A stretch of DNA of 57,383 bases from Saccharopolyspora shandongensis (GCF_900106995.1 NZ_FNOK01000025.1:73903-131285), one strand, 5' to 3'; numbered from the stretch's first letter, positions 26,455 to 35,711 are shown. Numbers and translations: made by a program. The notes: generated by a model from the sequence alone, not told the origin.

Positions 26455-26515
26455 CCGCGCGCGGCCTCGGTGCTGGTTCGCGGTGCGCGCGGTCGGTCAT
26501 GAGACGCTTCTTCGC

Positions 26516-26878
26516 GTGACGACTCCGGAACCGTGGCCCGCCTCCGGGCCGCGACTCAGCGACGACGACGTCGAGCACGCCGATGTTCCGGCCGGCTCGG
26601 CCGGGCTGAACCAGCCCTGGCGGGCCGCCGTGGCCGGGATCGAGCTGGTCGTGGCGGTGGGGCTGGGGCTCGCGGCCTGGTGGTCGTGGCAGCAGGGGAC
26701 GGTGACGATCTACCTGCCGGGACCGGAGGGCGCCGTCGACGTCGTCACCAGGTCGATCGGGAGCTGGCTGGCCGCCGCGGTCGGCGCCGCGACCCTGGCC
26801 GGGCTGTTGCTGCTCGACGGGATCCGCCAGCTGGTGCTGGCGCTGCGGGCCCGCCGCCGGGAGTCGAACGGGGTGTGA
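26516..26878 (+). CDS. Small two-helix membrane protein
   Basis: I do not recognise this 120-residue protein. It has an acidic N-terminal tail (SDDDVEHADVPAG), a helix IELVVAVGLGLAAWWSW, a short loop with IYLPGPEGAVDVV, a second helix SWLAAAVGAATLAGLLLLDG and a basic tail RARRRES. The GTG at 26516 was chosen to begin near the first conserved-looking residues; the frame is open back to 26483. It sits just before hemL. Confidence 0.6.
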   Translation: MTTPEPWPASGPRLSDDDVEHADVPAGSAGLNQPWRAAVAGIELVVAVGLGLAAWWSWQQGTVTIYLPGPEGAVDVVTRSIGSWLAAAVGAATLAGLLLLDGIRQLVLALRARRRESNGV

Positions 26879-26912
26879 CCGGTCACTTCGCCGCGCCTGT
26901 CAGACTGGTGAC

Positions 26913-28262
26913 GTGACAGCTTCTGCGAACCCCGCATCGAATTCGAACGACGATCCGGCTCCGCGGTCGCGGCAGCTGTTCGAGCGCGCTCTCGCGGTGA
27001 CGCCGGGCGGCGTCAACTCGCCGGTCCGGGCGTTCCACTCGGTCGGCGGCACGCCCCGCTTCATGGTCCGCGGCGAAGGCGCGTACCTGTGGGACGCCGA
27101 CGGCAACCGGTACGTGGACCTGGTGTCCTCCTGGGGCCCGATGATCAACGGGCACGCGCATCCCGACGTGGTCCGGGCGGTGCAGGAAGCCGCTTCGCAC
27201 GGCCTTTCCTTCGGCACCCCGGGCGCCGGTGAGATCGACCTCGCGCAGGAGATCATCGACCGCGTCGAGCCCGTCGAGCAGGTCCGGTTGGTCAACTCGG
27301 GCACCGAGGCGACGATGAGCGCCGTGCGGCTGGCCCGCGGGTTCACCGGCCGCCAGAAGATCGTCAAGTTCGCCGGCTGCTACCACGGCCACGTCGACGC
27401 GCTGCTGGCCAGCGCCGGCTCCGGGGTCGCCACGCTGGGGCTGCCGACCTCGCCGGGCGTCACCGGTGCGCAGGCGGCGGACACCATCGTGCTGCCCTAC
27501 AACGACCTCGACGCCGTGCGCCAGGTCTTCGCCGAGCAGGGCGACGAGATCGCGTGCGTGATCACCGAGGCCGCGGCGGGCAACATGGGCGCGGTCGCGC
27601 CGCTGCCCGGTTTCAACGCCGGGCTGCGGGAGATCACCGGCGCCGCCGGGGCGCTGCTGATCATGGACGAGGTCATGACCGGTTTCCGGGTCTCCGCGGC
27701 CGGCTGGTTCGGCGTCGACGGCGTCGCCGGTGATCTCTACACGTTCGGCAAGGTGATGTCCGGCGGGCTGCCCGCGGCCGCCTTCGGCGGTCGCGCCGAG
27801 ATCATGGCCCGTCTCGCCCCGTCCGGGCCGGTCTACCAGGCGGGCACGCTGTCCGGGAACCCCGTCGCCGTCGCCGCCGGGCTGGCCAACCTGCGCGCCG
27901 CCGACGCCGAGGTCTACGCGGCGCTGGACCGCAACAGCAAGCGGCTCGGCGACCTGTTCGGCGCGGCACTGACCGCCGAGGGCGTGCCGCACCAGGTCGC
28001 CTTCGCAGCGAACTTGGTCAGCGTCTTCTTCAGCGAGACGCCGGTGCACAACTACGAGCAGGCGCAGGCCCAGCAGGTCTGGCGGTTCCCGCCGTTCTTC
28101 CACGAACTGCTCCGGCGTGGCGTCTACGCGCCGCCGAGCGCGTTCGAATCCTGGTTCGTCAACGCGGCGATGGACGAAGCGGCATTCGAAGTGATCGCCG
28201 AAGCGCTGCCGCACGCGGCCCGCGCCGCGGCCGCGGCCACCGCCCCGGGGGCTGACGCATGA
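26913..28262 (+). CDS. hemL: Glutamate-1-semialdehyde 2,1-aminomutase
   Basis: The 449-residue PLP enzyme makes 5-aminolevulinate. Signatures: GGVNSPVRAF, the gating-loop region SWGPMINGHAHP, NSGTEATMSAVRLAR for phosphate binding, CYHGHVDALL, LIMDEVMTGFR with the PLP Asp, and FGKVMSGGLPAAAFGG with the Schiff-base Lys. Its stop overlaps the next gene (ATGA), starting a chain of tightly coupled genes through the thioredoxin-like lipoprotein. Confidence 0.97.
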   Translation: MTASANPASNSNDDPAPRSRQLFERALAVTPGGVNSPVRAFHSVGGTPRFMVRGEGAYLWDADGNRYVDLVSSWGPMINGHAHPDVVRAVQEAASHGLSFGTPGAGEIDLAQEIIDRVEPVEQVRLVNSGTEATMSAVRLARGFTGRQKIVKFAGCYHGHVDALLASAGSGVATLGLPTSPGVTGAQAADTIVLPYNDLDAVRQVFAEQGDEIACVITEAAAGNMGAVAPLPGFNAGLREITGAAGALLIMDEVMTGFRVSAAGWFGVDGVAGDLYTFGKVMSGGLPAAAFGGRAEIMARLAPSGPVYQAGTLSGNPVAVAAGLANLRAADAEVYAALDRNSKRLGDLFGAALTAEGVPHQVAFAANLVSVFFSETPVHNYEQAQAQQVWRFPPFFHELLRRGVYAPPSAFESWFVNAAMDEAAFEVIAEALPHAARAAAAATAPGADA

Positions 28263-28894
28263 CCGGCGAGAAGACGGTGGTGCACTTCCTGCGCCACGGC
28301 GAGGTGCACAACCCCGAGGGCGTCCTCTACGGGCGGCTGCCGGGGTACCGGCTGTCGGACCGGGGAGAGCAGCAAGCGAAGGTCGTCGCGGAGTTCCTGG
28401 CCGGGCGCGACGTCGCCCACGTCGTCGCTTCGCCGTTGCAGCGCGCGCAGCAGACGGCCATGCCGATCGGCGGGATGTTCCAGCTCGGCGTGGCGACCGA
28501 CGACCGGCTCATCGAAGCCGACAACCGCTTCGAGGGCCTGAAGGTCTCGGTCGGCGACGGTGCGCTGCGGTCGCCGAAGCACTGGCCGAAGCTCTGGAAC
28601 CCGCTGCGGCCGTCGTGGGGCGAGCCGTACCTCGAGATCGCGCACCGCATGCTGGGCGCAGCGCACCGGGCCCGGTCGGCGGCGGCCGGCCACGAGGCGG
28701 TGTGCGTTTCGCACCAGCTGCCGATCTGGACGCTGCGCCGGTTCCTCGAGGGCAAGCCGATGTGGCACGACCCGCGGCGGCGGCAGTGCTCGCTGGCGTC
28801 GCTGACCAGCCTGGTGTTCCGCGGCGAGGAACTGGTGCGGATCGCCTACGTCGAACCGGCCGGTGAGACCGATCCGAAGGTGACAGGGGCATGA
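28259..28894 (+). CDS. Histidine phosphatase family protein
   Basis: The 211-residue protein has the phosphohistidine signature LRHGEVHNPEG near the N-terminus, a second catalytic Arg region (PLQRAQQTA), and the second His in VCVSHQLPIW. It belongs to the phosphoglycerate-mutase-like branch. The substrate is unknown; the ortholog by position is Rv0525. Start overlaps hemL and stop overlaps the next gene, both as ATGA. Confidence 0.88.
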   Translation: MTGEKTVVHFLRHGEVHNPEGVLYGRLPGYRLSDRGEQQAKVVAEFLAGRDVAHVVASPLQRAQQTAMPIGGMFQLGVATDDRLIEADNRFEGLKVSVGDGALRSPKHWPKLWNPLRPSWGEPYLEIAHRMLGAAHRARSAAAGHEAVCVSHQLPIWTLRRFLEGKPMWHDPRRRQCSLASLTSLVFRGEELVRIAYVEPAGETDPKVTGA

Positions 28895-29487
28895 AACGAC
28901 TTGTGGTGCGGCTCGGACTCGTCGCGGCGACGTTAGCGCTGGTCGCAGGCTGTGCGACGCAGGGCGACGACGCGGTGCCGCAGGGCGGCGGCGGTGAGTT
29001 CACCTTCGTCTCGCCCGGCGGGCAGACCCGCATCTTCTACCCGCCGGAGCAGCGCGGCAGGGTCAGCGGGATGTCCGGTGACAGCCTCCTGGAACCGGGC
29101 AAGCAGATCGGGCTGGACGACTTCAAGGACAAGGTCGTGGTCCTGAACATCTGGGGCTCGTGGTGCGGGCCGTGCCGGTCGGAGGCCGACGACCTGCAGG
29201 CGGTGCAGGACAAGACCGCCGCCCAGGGCGTCCAGGTGCTCGGCATCAACGTGCGGGACAACCAGTCGGCCGCCGCGGACTTCCACCGCGACCGGGGCCT
29301 GAGCTACCCGTCGATCTTCGATCCGGCGGGCCGCACGCTGCTGGCTCTGCGGCAGTTCCCGCGCAGCACCGTGCCGGCCACGATCGTGCTCGACCGGCAG
29401 CACCGGGTCGCGGCGGTCTTCCTGACCGAGATGCTGGAGAGCGAACTGCTCCCCGAGGTGCAGAAGGTCGCCGCCGAACCGCGCTGA
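28891..29487 (+). CDS. TlpA/ResA-like thioredoxin lipoprotein
   Basis: The 198-residue protein has a lipoprotein signal (MKRLVVRLGLVAATLALVAG then Cys, lipobox LVAGC) and a thioredoxin fold with GSWCGPCRSE as active site, plus cis-Pro in RSTVPATIV. It should act outside the membrane to reduce apocytochrome c cysteines before haem attachment, receiving electrons from CcdA encoded next. Same order as Rv0526. Confidence 0.93.
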   Translation: MKRLVVRLGLVAATLALVAGCATQGDDAVPQGGGGEFTFVSPGGQTRIFYPPEQRGRVSGMSGDSLLEPGKQIGLDDFKDKVVVLNIWGSWCGPCRSEADDLQAVQDKTAAQGVQVLGINVRDNQSAAADFHRDRGLSYPSIFDPAGRTLLALRQFPRSTVPATIVLDRQHRVAAVFLTEMLESELLPEVQKVAAEPR

Positions 29488-29718
29488 CGTTCCAGCGCAG
29501 CGGCTATCGGCGCGCGTCCGGTACCGGCCTCGGGAAAGCGGGCGCGCGCTGGGTTTTCGCCATGTGGTGTGATGCTCACCTCCGACGGGGTCCGCTGGTC
29601 CTGAAAACGCGGGACTTTAGGCCCTGGCGAGCCCGCATCGTGCCTGCGCAATGCGTTCACCAGGAAAGATGTGGGCCGGTTCACCGAGCCCGGTGGTAGA
29701 TCGCCCTCTTGACTTTCC

Positions 29719-29724
29719 TACCCT
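29719..29724 (+). promoter_or_regulatory. -10 hexamer of ccdA
   Basis: TACCCT lies 6 bases before the GTG of ccdA, with no Shine-Dalgarno, which predicts a leaderless ccdA-resB-ccsB transcript separate from the hemL chain. The 243 bases from 29488 hold nothing else apart from a weak GCGCTG/CAGCGC hairpin at 29481-29498. Confidence 0.45.
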
Positions 29725-29730
29725 CGAGGT

Positions 29731-30513
29731 GTGAACCCCACCGAGCTCGCCGCGACCGGACCGCTGCTGTTCGCGGCGGCGATCGCAGCGCTCGCCGGGG
29801 CGATCAGCTTCGCCTCGCCCTGCGTGGTGCCGCTGGTGCCCGGATACCTGGCCTACCTGGCCGGTGTCGTCGGCGCCGATGCCCCGCCGGTGAACGTCGC
29901 GGAAGCCGAGCAGAGCCGCCGCGGGCGTTGGCGGGTCGCCGGAGCGGCCCTGCTCTTCGTGGCCGGGTTCACCGTGGTGTTCGCATCCGGGACGTTGTTG
30001 CTGCTCGGGCTGTCCGACGCGCTGCTGGCGAACGAATTGTTGCTGCAGCGGATCGGTGGCGTGGTCACGATCGCGATGGGCCTGGTGTTCGTCGGGTTGG
30101 TGCCCGCGCTCCAGCGCGACCTGCGCATCCACCGGGTGCCCAGGGCCGGGCTCTGGGGCGCGCCGCTGCTCGGCGCCGTGTTCGGGCTGGGCTGGACCCC
30201 GTGCCTCGGGCCGACGCTGGCGGGCGTGACCTCCATCGCCATCGCCACCGACGCGACGACTGGCACCGCGGTCCGCGGGATCCTGCTGGTCGCCGCATAC
30301 TGCCTGGGCCTGGGGATGCCGTTCGTGCTGCTCGCGCTGGGCGCCCGGTGGGCCATCCGGAGCGCCGGGTGGTTGCGCCGCCGGGCCCGGGCCATCCAGA
30401 TCGCGGGCGGTGTGTTGCTGATCGTGGTGGGCCTCCTGCTCGTCACCGGTTTGTGGGGAGAGCTGATCGCAGTGCTGCGTGAGCCGATCGCCGGTTTCGA
30501 AACGCTGATCTGA
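29731..30513 (+). CDS. ccdA: Cytochrome c biogenesis transmembrane protein CcdA
   Basis: The 260-residue protein has six predicted helices and the two redox Cys in FASPCVVPLVPGYLAYL (helix 1) and LGWTPCLGPTLAG (helix 4). It carries reducing equivalents from cytoplasmic thioredoxin to the TlpA/ResA protein outside. A charged loop with EAEQSRRGRWR separates helices 1 and 2. The stop overlaps resB (TGATG). Confidence 0.95.
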   Translation: MNPTELAATGPLLFAAAIAALAGAISFASPCVVPLVPGYLAYLAGVVGADAPPVNVAEAEQSRRGRWRVAGAALLFVAGFTVVFASGTLLLLGLSDALLANELLLQRIGGVVTIAMGLVFVGLVPALQRDLRIHRVPRAGLWGAPLLGAVFGLGWTPCLGPTLAGVTSIAIATDATTGTAVRGILLVAAYCLGLGMPFVLLALGARWAIRSAGWLRRRARAIQIAGGVLLIVVGLLLVTGLWGELIAVLREPIAGFETLI

Positions 30514-32135
30514 TGCCGGGATTCCTCAAGATCACCCTGGCGTTCCTGCGCAACACGTGGCGCGGGCTGACCTCGATGCGCACCGCGCTGGTGCTGCTGT
30601 TCCTGCTCGCGCTCGCCTCGCTGCCCGGCGCGTTGATCCCGCAGCGCTCGCTCAACCAGTCCGAAGTGGACCGCTACTTCAGCGACTACCCGACGCTGGC
30701 GCCGATCTTGGACAAGCTCGGCGCTTTTGAGGTGTTCAGCTCCGTCTGGTTCGCCTCCATCTACGTGCTGCTGTTCATCTCGCTGATCGGCTGCCTGCTG
30801 CCGCGCTGCTGGGAGTACTACAAGCAGTGGCGCAGCAAGCCGGTCCGGACGCCGCGCAACCTCGCCCGGATGCCGCACTACGAGAAGGCCACCCTCGACG
30901 CCTCGGTCGACGAGGTCATGACCTCCGCCCGCAAGCGGCTGCGCGGCTGGCGCATGGTCGAACGCGAGGAGGCCGACGGCGGGCGGTCCATCAGTGCCGA
31001 GCGCGGCTTCCTGCGGGAGATCGGCAACCTCGTCTTCCACTTCGCCCTGGTAGGCATGCTCATCAGCGTCGCGGGCGGCAAGCTGTACGGCTACGAAGGC
31101 CAGGTCATCGTGGTGGCCAACGGCTCCGAGTTCTGCAACGCCGGCACCTACAACTACGACTCCTTCCGCGCCGGGCTCACCGTCGACGGCACCCAGCTCA
31201 ACCCGTTCTGCGTGCGCGTCAACGACTTCGACGTGAAGTACCTCCCGACCGGGCAGGTCGAGAGCTTCCGCGTGGACATGCAGTACCAGGCCGACGACGA
31301 CCTGGACACCAACACCTGGCAGCCGTACCTGCTGCAGGTCAACCACCCGCTGCGCATCGCGGGCGACCGCGTCTACCTGACCGGCAACGGATACGCCCCG
31401 CAGTTCACGGTGACGTTCCCGGACGGCCAGCAGCGCACCGGGATCATCCAGTGGCAGCCGGTTTCCGTGCAGACGATGCTCTCGCAGGGCGCCACCAAGT
31501 TCGACCCGCCGGGCGTGCTGGACGACGTGCAGCGGCGCCAGAAGCAGCTCGCGATCACCGGCCTGTTCGCGCCCACCGCCACCTTCGACGGCAAGGTGCT
31601 GAGCTCCGGCTTCCCGGACCTGCTGGACCCGACCGTCGCCGTGGACGTGCTGCGCGGCGACCTCGGCCTCGACTCCGGCCGCGGTCAGTCGATCTTCGGC
31701 GTCGACCAGTCCATGGTGGATCAGGGCAGGCTCGAGCGGGTCGCCCGCAAGAACCTGCGCCCCGGCGAGGACATCACCCTCGACGACGGCACCAAGGTCC
31801 GCTTCGACGAGGTCAAGCGCTGGGCCAATCTGCAGATCTCGTACGACCCGTTCCAGCCGTGGGTGCTCGGCTTCGCCATCGCGATCATCTTCGGCATCGG
31901 CACCTCGCTGACCATCAAGCGCCGCCGCGTGTGGGTCCGCGTCGTGCCGAACCCGGAACCGGACGAACCCGGTTCCGCGCGTACCGTTGTCGAAGTCGGC
32001 GGACTCGCCCGCACCGACCAGGCCGGTTACGGCGAGGAGTTCACCAGGCTGACCGCCGATCTCCTCGGCACGGGCGTCGACCACTCGCCGGAGTCACGCG
32101 CGGTCGCTGGGCCCGCGCGCGAAAGGAAGAGCTGA
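30513..32135 (+). CDS. resB: Cytochrome c biogenesis protein ResB
   Basis: The 540-residue protein is the ResB/Ccs1 subunit of the system II synthetase. Three N-terminal helices (TALVLLFLLALASLPGALIP, FSSVWFASIYVLLFISLIGC, GNLVFHFALVGMLISVAGG) precede a large extracytoplasmic domain of about 330 residues and a last helix WVLGFAIAIIFGIGTSLTI. It binds apocytochrome and works with CcsB in haem ligation. Overlaps ccdA and ccsB (both TGATG). Confidence 0.95.
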   Translation: MPGFLKITLAFLRNTWRGLTSMRTALVLLFLLALASLPGALIPQRSLNQSEVDRYFSDYPTLAPILDKLGAFEVFSSVWFASIYVLLFISLIGCLLPRCWEYYKQWRSKPVRTPRNLARMPHYEKATLDASVDEVMTSARKRLRGWRMVEREEADGGRSISAERGFLREIGNLVFHFALVGMLISVAGGKLYGYEGQVIVVANGSEFCNAGTYNYDSFRAGLTVDGTQLNPFCVRVNDFDVKYLPTGQVESFRVDMQYQADDDLDTNTWQPYLLQVNHPLRIAGDRVYLTGNGYAPQFTVTFPDGQQRTGIIQWQPVSVQTMLSQGATKFDPPGVLDDVQRRQKQLAITGLFAPTATFDGKVLSSGFPDLLDPTVAVDVLRGDLGLDSGRGQSIFGVDQSMVDQGRLERVARKNLRPGEDITLDDGTKVRFDEVKRWANLQISYDPFQPWVLGFAIAIIFGIGTSLTIKRRRVWVRVVPNPEPDEPGSARTVVEVGGLARTDQAGYGEEFTRLTADLLGTGVDHSPESRAVAGPARERKS

Positions 32136-33133
32136 TGCCGGTCAATCAGACGCTGTCGACCTACAGCGACATGGCGTACGCCACATCCGTGGTCGTCTAC
32201 ATCGCCGCGATGCTGCTGTACTTCGCGGAATTCGCCTACGGCAGGACCGGGGCGGGCGCCCGCAAGAAGGAGCCGGCCCTGGTCAACGCCGGTGGCGGGG
32301 CCACCGCGACGCCGACGATCGGGCACGTGGAGACGCCGGCGAAGCGCCCGCTGAGCGAGCGGCTCGGCGGCATGGCCGTCGCCATGACCGTGCTCGGCGC
32401 GCTGGTCCACGCGGCCTCCCTCCTGATGCGCGGTTTCGCCACCGGCCGGGTGCCGTGGGGCAACATGTACGAGTTCGGCTCGGCGATCTGCCTGGCTGCA
32501 GTGGTCGCCTGGGTCATCGTGCTGTTCCGGCAGCTGCGCGCGGAGCGTCGCGAGGCCACCCCGACGCAGCTGCGCGGGCTCGGCGGTTTCCTGATGTTGC
32601 CGGTCATCCTGCTGCTGTTCCTGTCCGGCACCGTGCTCTACGCCCAGGCCGCGCCGTTGCAGCCGGCGCTGCAGTCGTACTGGATCGTGATCCACGTCGC
32701 GGCGGCGATCGTCTCCAGCGGCGTGCTCCTCTTCGCCGGTGTCGCCAGCGTCCTGTACCTGCTGCGGTCCCGGTACGAGAACAACCCGCTGAAGCTGGCC
32801 AAGTTCGGCTCCCGGCTGCCGACCAGCCAGGCGCTGGACCGGATGGCCTACCGCGCCACGGTGATCATCTTCCCGGTCTGGACGTTCGCGATCGTCGCGG
32901 GCGCGATCTGGGCCGAGGCCGCCTGGGGCCGGTTCTGGGGCTGGGATCCGAAGGAGACCTGCTCGTTCATCGCGTGGGTCGTCTACGCCGCGTACCTGCA
33001 CGCCCGGGCCACCGCCGGTTGGCGGGGAGTCCGGTCGGCGTGGATCAACATCCTGGGCCTGGCCGTCATGATCTTCAACCTGTTCTTCATCAACATCGTC
33101 GTCGCGGGACTTCACTCGTACGCTGGACTGTGA
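32135..33133 (+). CDS. ccsB: Cytochrome c biogenesis protein CcsB (CcsA family)
   Basis: The 332-residue protein has eight predicted helices and the haem-handling WWD-type motif WGRFWGWDPKETCSFIAW near residue 265. His residues flanking it (for example VIHVAAAIVSSGV and INIVVAGLHSYAGL) are the likely haem ligands. It exports haem and joins it to apocytochromes with ResB. Last gene of ccdA-resB-ccsB; a hairpin with a T-tract follows. Confidence 0.95.
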   Translation: MPVNQTLSTYSDMAYATSVVVYIAAMLLYFAEFAYGRTGAGARKKEPALVNAGGGATATPTIGHVETPAKRPLSERLGGMAVAMTVLGALVHAASLLMRGFATGRVPWGNMYEFGSAICLAAVVAWVIVLFRQLRAERREATPTQLRGLGGFLMLPVILLLFLSGTVLYAQAAPLQPALQSYWIVIHVAAAIVSSGVLLFAGVASVLYLLRSRYENNPLKLAKFGSRLPTSQALDRMAYRATVIIFPVWTFAIVAGAIWAEAAWGRFWGWDPKETCSFIAWVVYAAYLHARATAGWRGVRSAWINILGLAVMIFNLFFINIVVAGLHSYAGL

Positions 33134-33197
33134 GCCGGTGATCCGCCCCGACCGGGGCGAGGCCGAAAACCGGCCGCTGCGACCGCGATTCCCGGAA

Positions 33198-33245
33198 CAC
33201 CGCCCGCCACCTGCACAAGTCAGGTTCGGCAGGCGGTGGTCTTTT
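33198..33245 (+). terminator. Terminator after ccsB
   Basis: CACCGCC (33198-33204) pairs with GGCGGTG (33232-33238), extended by GCC/GGC with mismatches, and TCTTTT follows. It lies 64 bases after the ccsB stop. Confidence 0.6.
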
Positions 33246-33369
33246 GCGGAGCCGACCGGCCACCCCCGGTGACTTGTGGGTATATCTGGGACTACCGTGC
33301 CTTGCGGAGACGGGGAGATCTCGATTCGGTCCGGCAGGGCGCGACTCGACTGTTGGAGGGACGACAACG

Positions 33370-35031
33370 GTGACCGGACAGTACGAAGAGCCCGAAGCGC
33401 GGCGTGAGACGGGCACCGCCGCGTCGCAGGCCGACGGTGCGATCGCCGAGCAGCAATCCACGGGCAGCGGGAACGGAGCGGCGCTGGAGGGGCAGTACGC
33501 CGACCCGGAGACCTCGCCGGGACAACCGCATCCCGCCGGGCACCCGACGCCGTCGTACGTGGACCCGTCGCAGGCCGAGCAACCCCGCCAGTACTTGGTC
33601 GGCGACGCCCCGCAGCCGTACTACCCGGGCGGTGCGCCCGGCGGCGCCGCAGCGCAGCCGCAGTACGCCGAACCGAGCCAGTCCGGCCCGCAGCAGTTCC
33701 CGGCGAGCCCGCAGTACGCCGACCCGGCGGTTTCCGGCCCGCACCACCAGCCGAACGCCTCGGGTCCGCACCAGGTGCCAGGAGGGCAGTCGGGTCCCTA
33801 CCCGGTTTCCGGCGGACCGTCCGGACCCTTCCCACCGGTTTCCGGTGGAGCGTCCGGGCCGTATCCGCCAGTTTCCGGAGGAGCATCCGGGCCGTACCCG
33901 CCAGTCTCCGGAGGGCCGTCCGGGCCGTATCCGCCGGTGTCCGGTGGAGCATCCGGGCCGTACCCGCCGGTGTCCGGTGGACCGTCTGGGCCGTACCCGC
34001 AGCAGAACCAGCAGGGCGGGCCGCAACCGGGCCCGCAGCAGTCGTATTCGTCATACCCCCAGGCTGCCCAGCCCGCGGGCGGCGGGGATCAGCCGTTCGG
34101 CCAGGACCTCTCGTCCGCTCAGCTGCTCCGGCCGACCAAACGGTCACCCCAGTCGGGTTGGCGCAAGGCCGTCTACCTAGCCAGCGGCAAGACCGTGAAC
34201 TTCGGCGAGGGGCCGGCCGACCGGTGGCGGCGCGAGCTGATCGCCCGGATCAACCAGCCACTGCAGGGCTGCTACAAGATCGCGATGCTGAGCCTCAAGG
34301 GCGGCGTCGGCAAGACCACCACCACCGCCACGCTCGGCTCCACCTTCTCCTCGCTGCGCGGCGACCGGGTGATCGCCGTCGACGCGAACCCGGACCGCGG
34401 CACGCTGAGCCAGAAGATTCCGCTGGAAACCACCGCGACCGTGCGGCACCTGCTCCGGGACGCGCACCGGATCCGCAAGTACAGCGACGTCCGCTCCTAC
34501 ACCTCGCAGGGGCCGAGCCGGCTGGAAATCCTCGCCAGCGAACAGGATCCGGCCGTTTCCGAGGCGTTCAGCGAGGACGACTACCGGCGCACCATCACGC
34601 TGCTGGAGCACTTCTACAACGTGGTGCTGACCGACTGCGGCACCGGCCTGATGCACTCCGCGATGAAGGGCGTGCTGGACATGGCCGACTCGCTGGTCAT
34701 CGTGTCGTCCAGCTCGATCGACGGGGCGCGCAGCGCCTCGGCCACATTGGACTGGCTGGATGCGCACGGGTACGGCGATCTGGTGGCTCGGTCCGTCGCC
34801 GTGATCAACTCGGTCCGCCCGGGGTCCGGCAAGGTCGACGTGGACAAGCTGGCCGCGCACTTCGGGGCGCGCTGCCGCGCGGTTTCGAAGATCCCGTTCG
34901 ACCCGCACCTGGAAGAGGGCGCGGAGGTGGAGCTGGACCAGCTCGAGATGCCCACCCGGATGGCGCTGCTGGAGCTGGCGGCGATCGTGGCCGACGACTT
35001 CCCGCAGGCTTCTGGCCGCAACCGGAGCTGA
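33370..35031 (+). CDS. MinD/ParA-like ATPase with proline-rich repeat N-terminus
   Basis: The 553-residue protein joins a disordered N-terminal half (~1-265; many QYADP and SGP motifs, then tandem 11-residue repeats SGGxSGPYPPV) to a MinD-like domain. The domain shows KGGVGKTTTTATLG (deviant Walker A, near residue 315), VIAVDANPDRGTLSQ, NVVLTDCGTGLMHSAM (Walker B) and SSSSIDGARSAS. Such ATPases with long Pro-rich arms occur near type VII secretion and polar-growth genes in actinobacteria; no such gene is adjacent here, so the partner is unknown. GGAGGG lies about 9 bases before the GTG. Confidence 0.83.
   Translation: MTGQYEEPEARRETGTAASQADGAIAEQQSTGSGNGAALEGQYADPETSPGQPHPAGHPTPSYVDPSQAEQPRQYLVGDAPQPYYPGGAPGGAAAQPQYAEPSQSGPQQFPASPQYADPAVSGPHHQPNASGPHQVPGGQSGPYPVSGGPSGPFPPVSGGASGPYPPVSGGASGPYPPVSGGPSGPYPPVSGGASGPYPPVSGGPSGPYPQQNQQGGPQPGPQQSYSSYPQAAQPAGGGDQPFGQDLSSAQLLRPTKRSPQSGWRKAVYLASGKTVNFGEGPADRWRRELIARINQPLQGCYKIAMLSLKGGVGKTTTTATLGSTFSSLRGDRVIAVDANPDRGTLSQKIPLETTATVRHLLRDAHRIRKYSDVRSYTSQGPSRLEILASEQDPAVSEAFSEDDYRRTITLLEHFYNVVLTDCGTGLMHSAMKGVLDMADSLVIVSSSSIDGARSASATLDWLDAHGYGDLVARSVAVINSVRPGSGKVDVDKLAAHFGARCRAVSKIPFDPHLEEGAEVELDQLEMPTRMALLELAAIVADDFPQASGRNRS
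33808..34002 (+). repeat. 33-nt coding tandem repeat
   Basis: Five full and one partial 33-base units start at 33808, 33841, 33874, 33907, 33940 and 33973. Each encodes SGG(A/P)SGPYPPV; units differ mainly at synonymous positions and at the Ala/Pro codon, so the peptide is conserved by selection or recent conversion. Confidence 0.9.
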
Positions 35032-35035
35032 CGGT

Positions 35036-35069
35036 CCGTCGGGGTGGGCACCGCAGCCTGCCCCGACGG
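35036..35069. terminator. Terminator between MinD-like gene and small membrane gene
   Basis: CCGTCGGGG (35036-35044) pairs with CCCCGACGG (35061-35069), a 9-bp perfect stem between two converging genes. Confidence 0.75.
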
Positions 35070-35074
35070 CGCGC

Positions 35075-35266
35075 TCAGTCGTCTTCGCCGCGGCGCTGCT
35101 TGCGCTGCTGCTCGCTGATCCGACGCAGGAAATCGGGATCGTCGTCCGGTGCGATAGGCGCCTGCCGGGGGCGCCCGCGGGCCTCCCCGGTCCCTTGGGG
35201 GCCGAAGGCCTTCCACATCAGCACGACGATGGTGAGCGCACCGATCGCTGCCAGCACGTAGATCAT
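35075..35266 (-). CDS. Small single-helix membrane protein
   Basis: The 63-residue protein has one N-terminal helix (MIYVLAAIGALTIVVLMWKA) and a basic/acidic cytoplasmic tail with DDDPDFLRRISEQQRKQRR. The ATG at 35266 has GGAGG about 9 bases upstream on this strand, which decides it against a TTG 39 bases further out. Function unknown; similar small proteins with a DPDFLRRI motif are common in actinobacteria. Confidence 0.72.
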   Translation of the reverse strand: MIYVLAAIGALTIVVLMWKAFGPQGTGEARGRPRQAPIAPDDDPDFLRRISEQQRKQRRGEDD

Positions 35267-35350
35267 CGTGGCCACCTCCAACTGTTCCGCTTCGAGATTA
35301 GCCAATCTCGGGCGTGGTTGTCGCCGTCGCAGGTGGTGTCATCGCAGGCG

Positions 35351-35394
35351 GATCCAGGTGGCGCCTCGCTGAGGGGCGAGGCGCCACCTGGATC
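35351..35394. terminator. 19-bp hairpin downstream of bldC
   Basis: GATCCAGGTGGCGCCTCGC (35351-35369) is perfectly complementary to 35376-35394, with a 6-base loop. It lies about 90 bases beyond the bldC stop on the minus strand. No T-tract. Confidence 0.7.
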
Positions 35395-35486
35395 GGCGGT
35401 CGCTGGGACCGCCGGCGATCTTCAGGTCCTCGGTGGCGGGGCGCTGGCCGACGGCCGAGGCGTCGGCTCGGCGCACCGATTACCGC

Positions 35487-35711
35487 TCAGACCGACCGGT
35501 TGACGTCGTTCGTCAGCTCGGCCAGCAGGGTGCGGACCTCGGACTCCCGGAAGCGGCGGTGGCCACCGGGGGTGCGGATGGAACCGATCCGGCCGGCGGT
35601 CGCCCACCGGGTCACGGTCTTGGGATCGACCCGGAAGAGCGCAGCGACCTCACCGGGGGTGAGGAGCTGCTCCTGACCGTTCTGGCGAGGCTGCTGGGTC
35701 GTCGCGGTCAC
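35487..35711 (-). CDS. bldC: Developmental regulator BldC
   Basis: The 74-residue protein is a MerR-like winged helix without effector domain: LLTPGEVAALFRVDPKTVTR (helix-turn-helix), WATAGRIGSIRTPGGHRRFR (wing) and a last helix ESEVRTLLAEL. It matches Streptomyces BldC, which binds DNA as head-to-tail oligomers and controls entry into development. The GTG at 35711 was chosen for GGAGG 6 bases upstream. Together with the BldN homologue it points to a mycelial, sporulating organism. Confidence 0.92.
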   Translation of the reverse strand: MTATTQQPRQNGQEQLLTPGEVAALFRVDPKTVTRWATAGRIGSIRTPGGHRRFRESEVRTLLAELTNDVNRSV

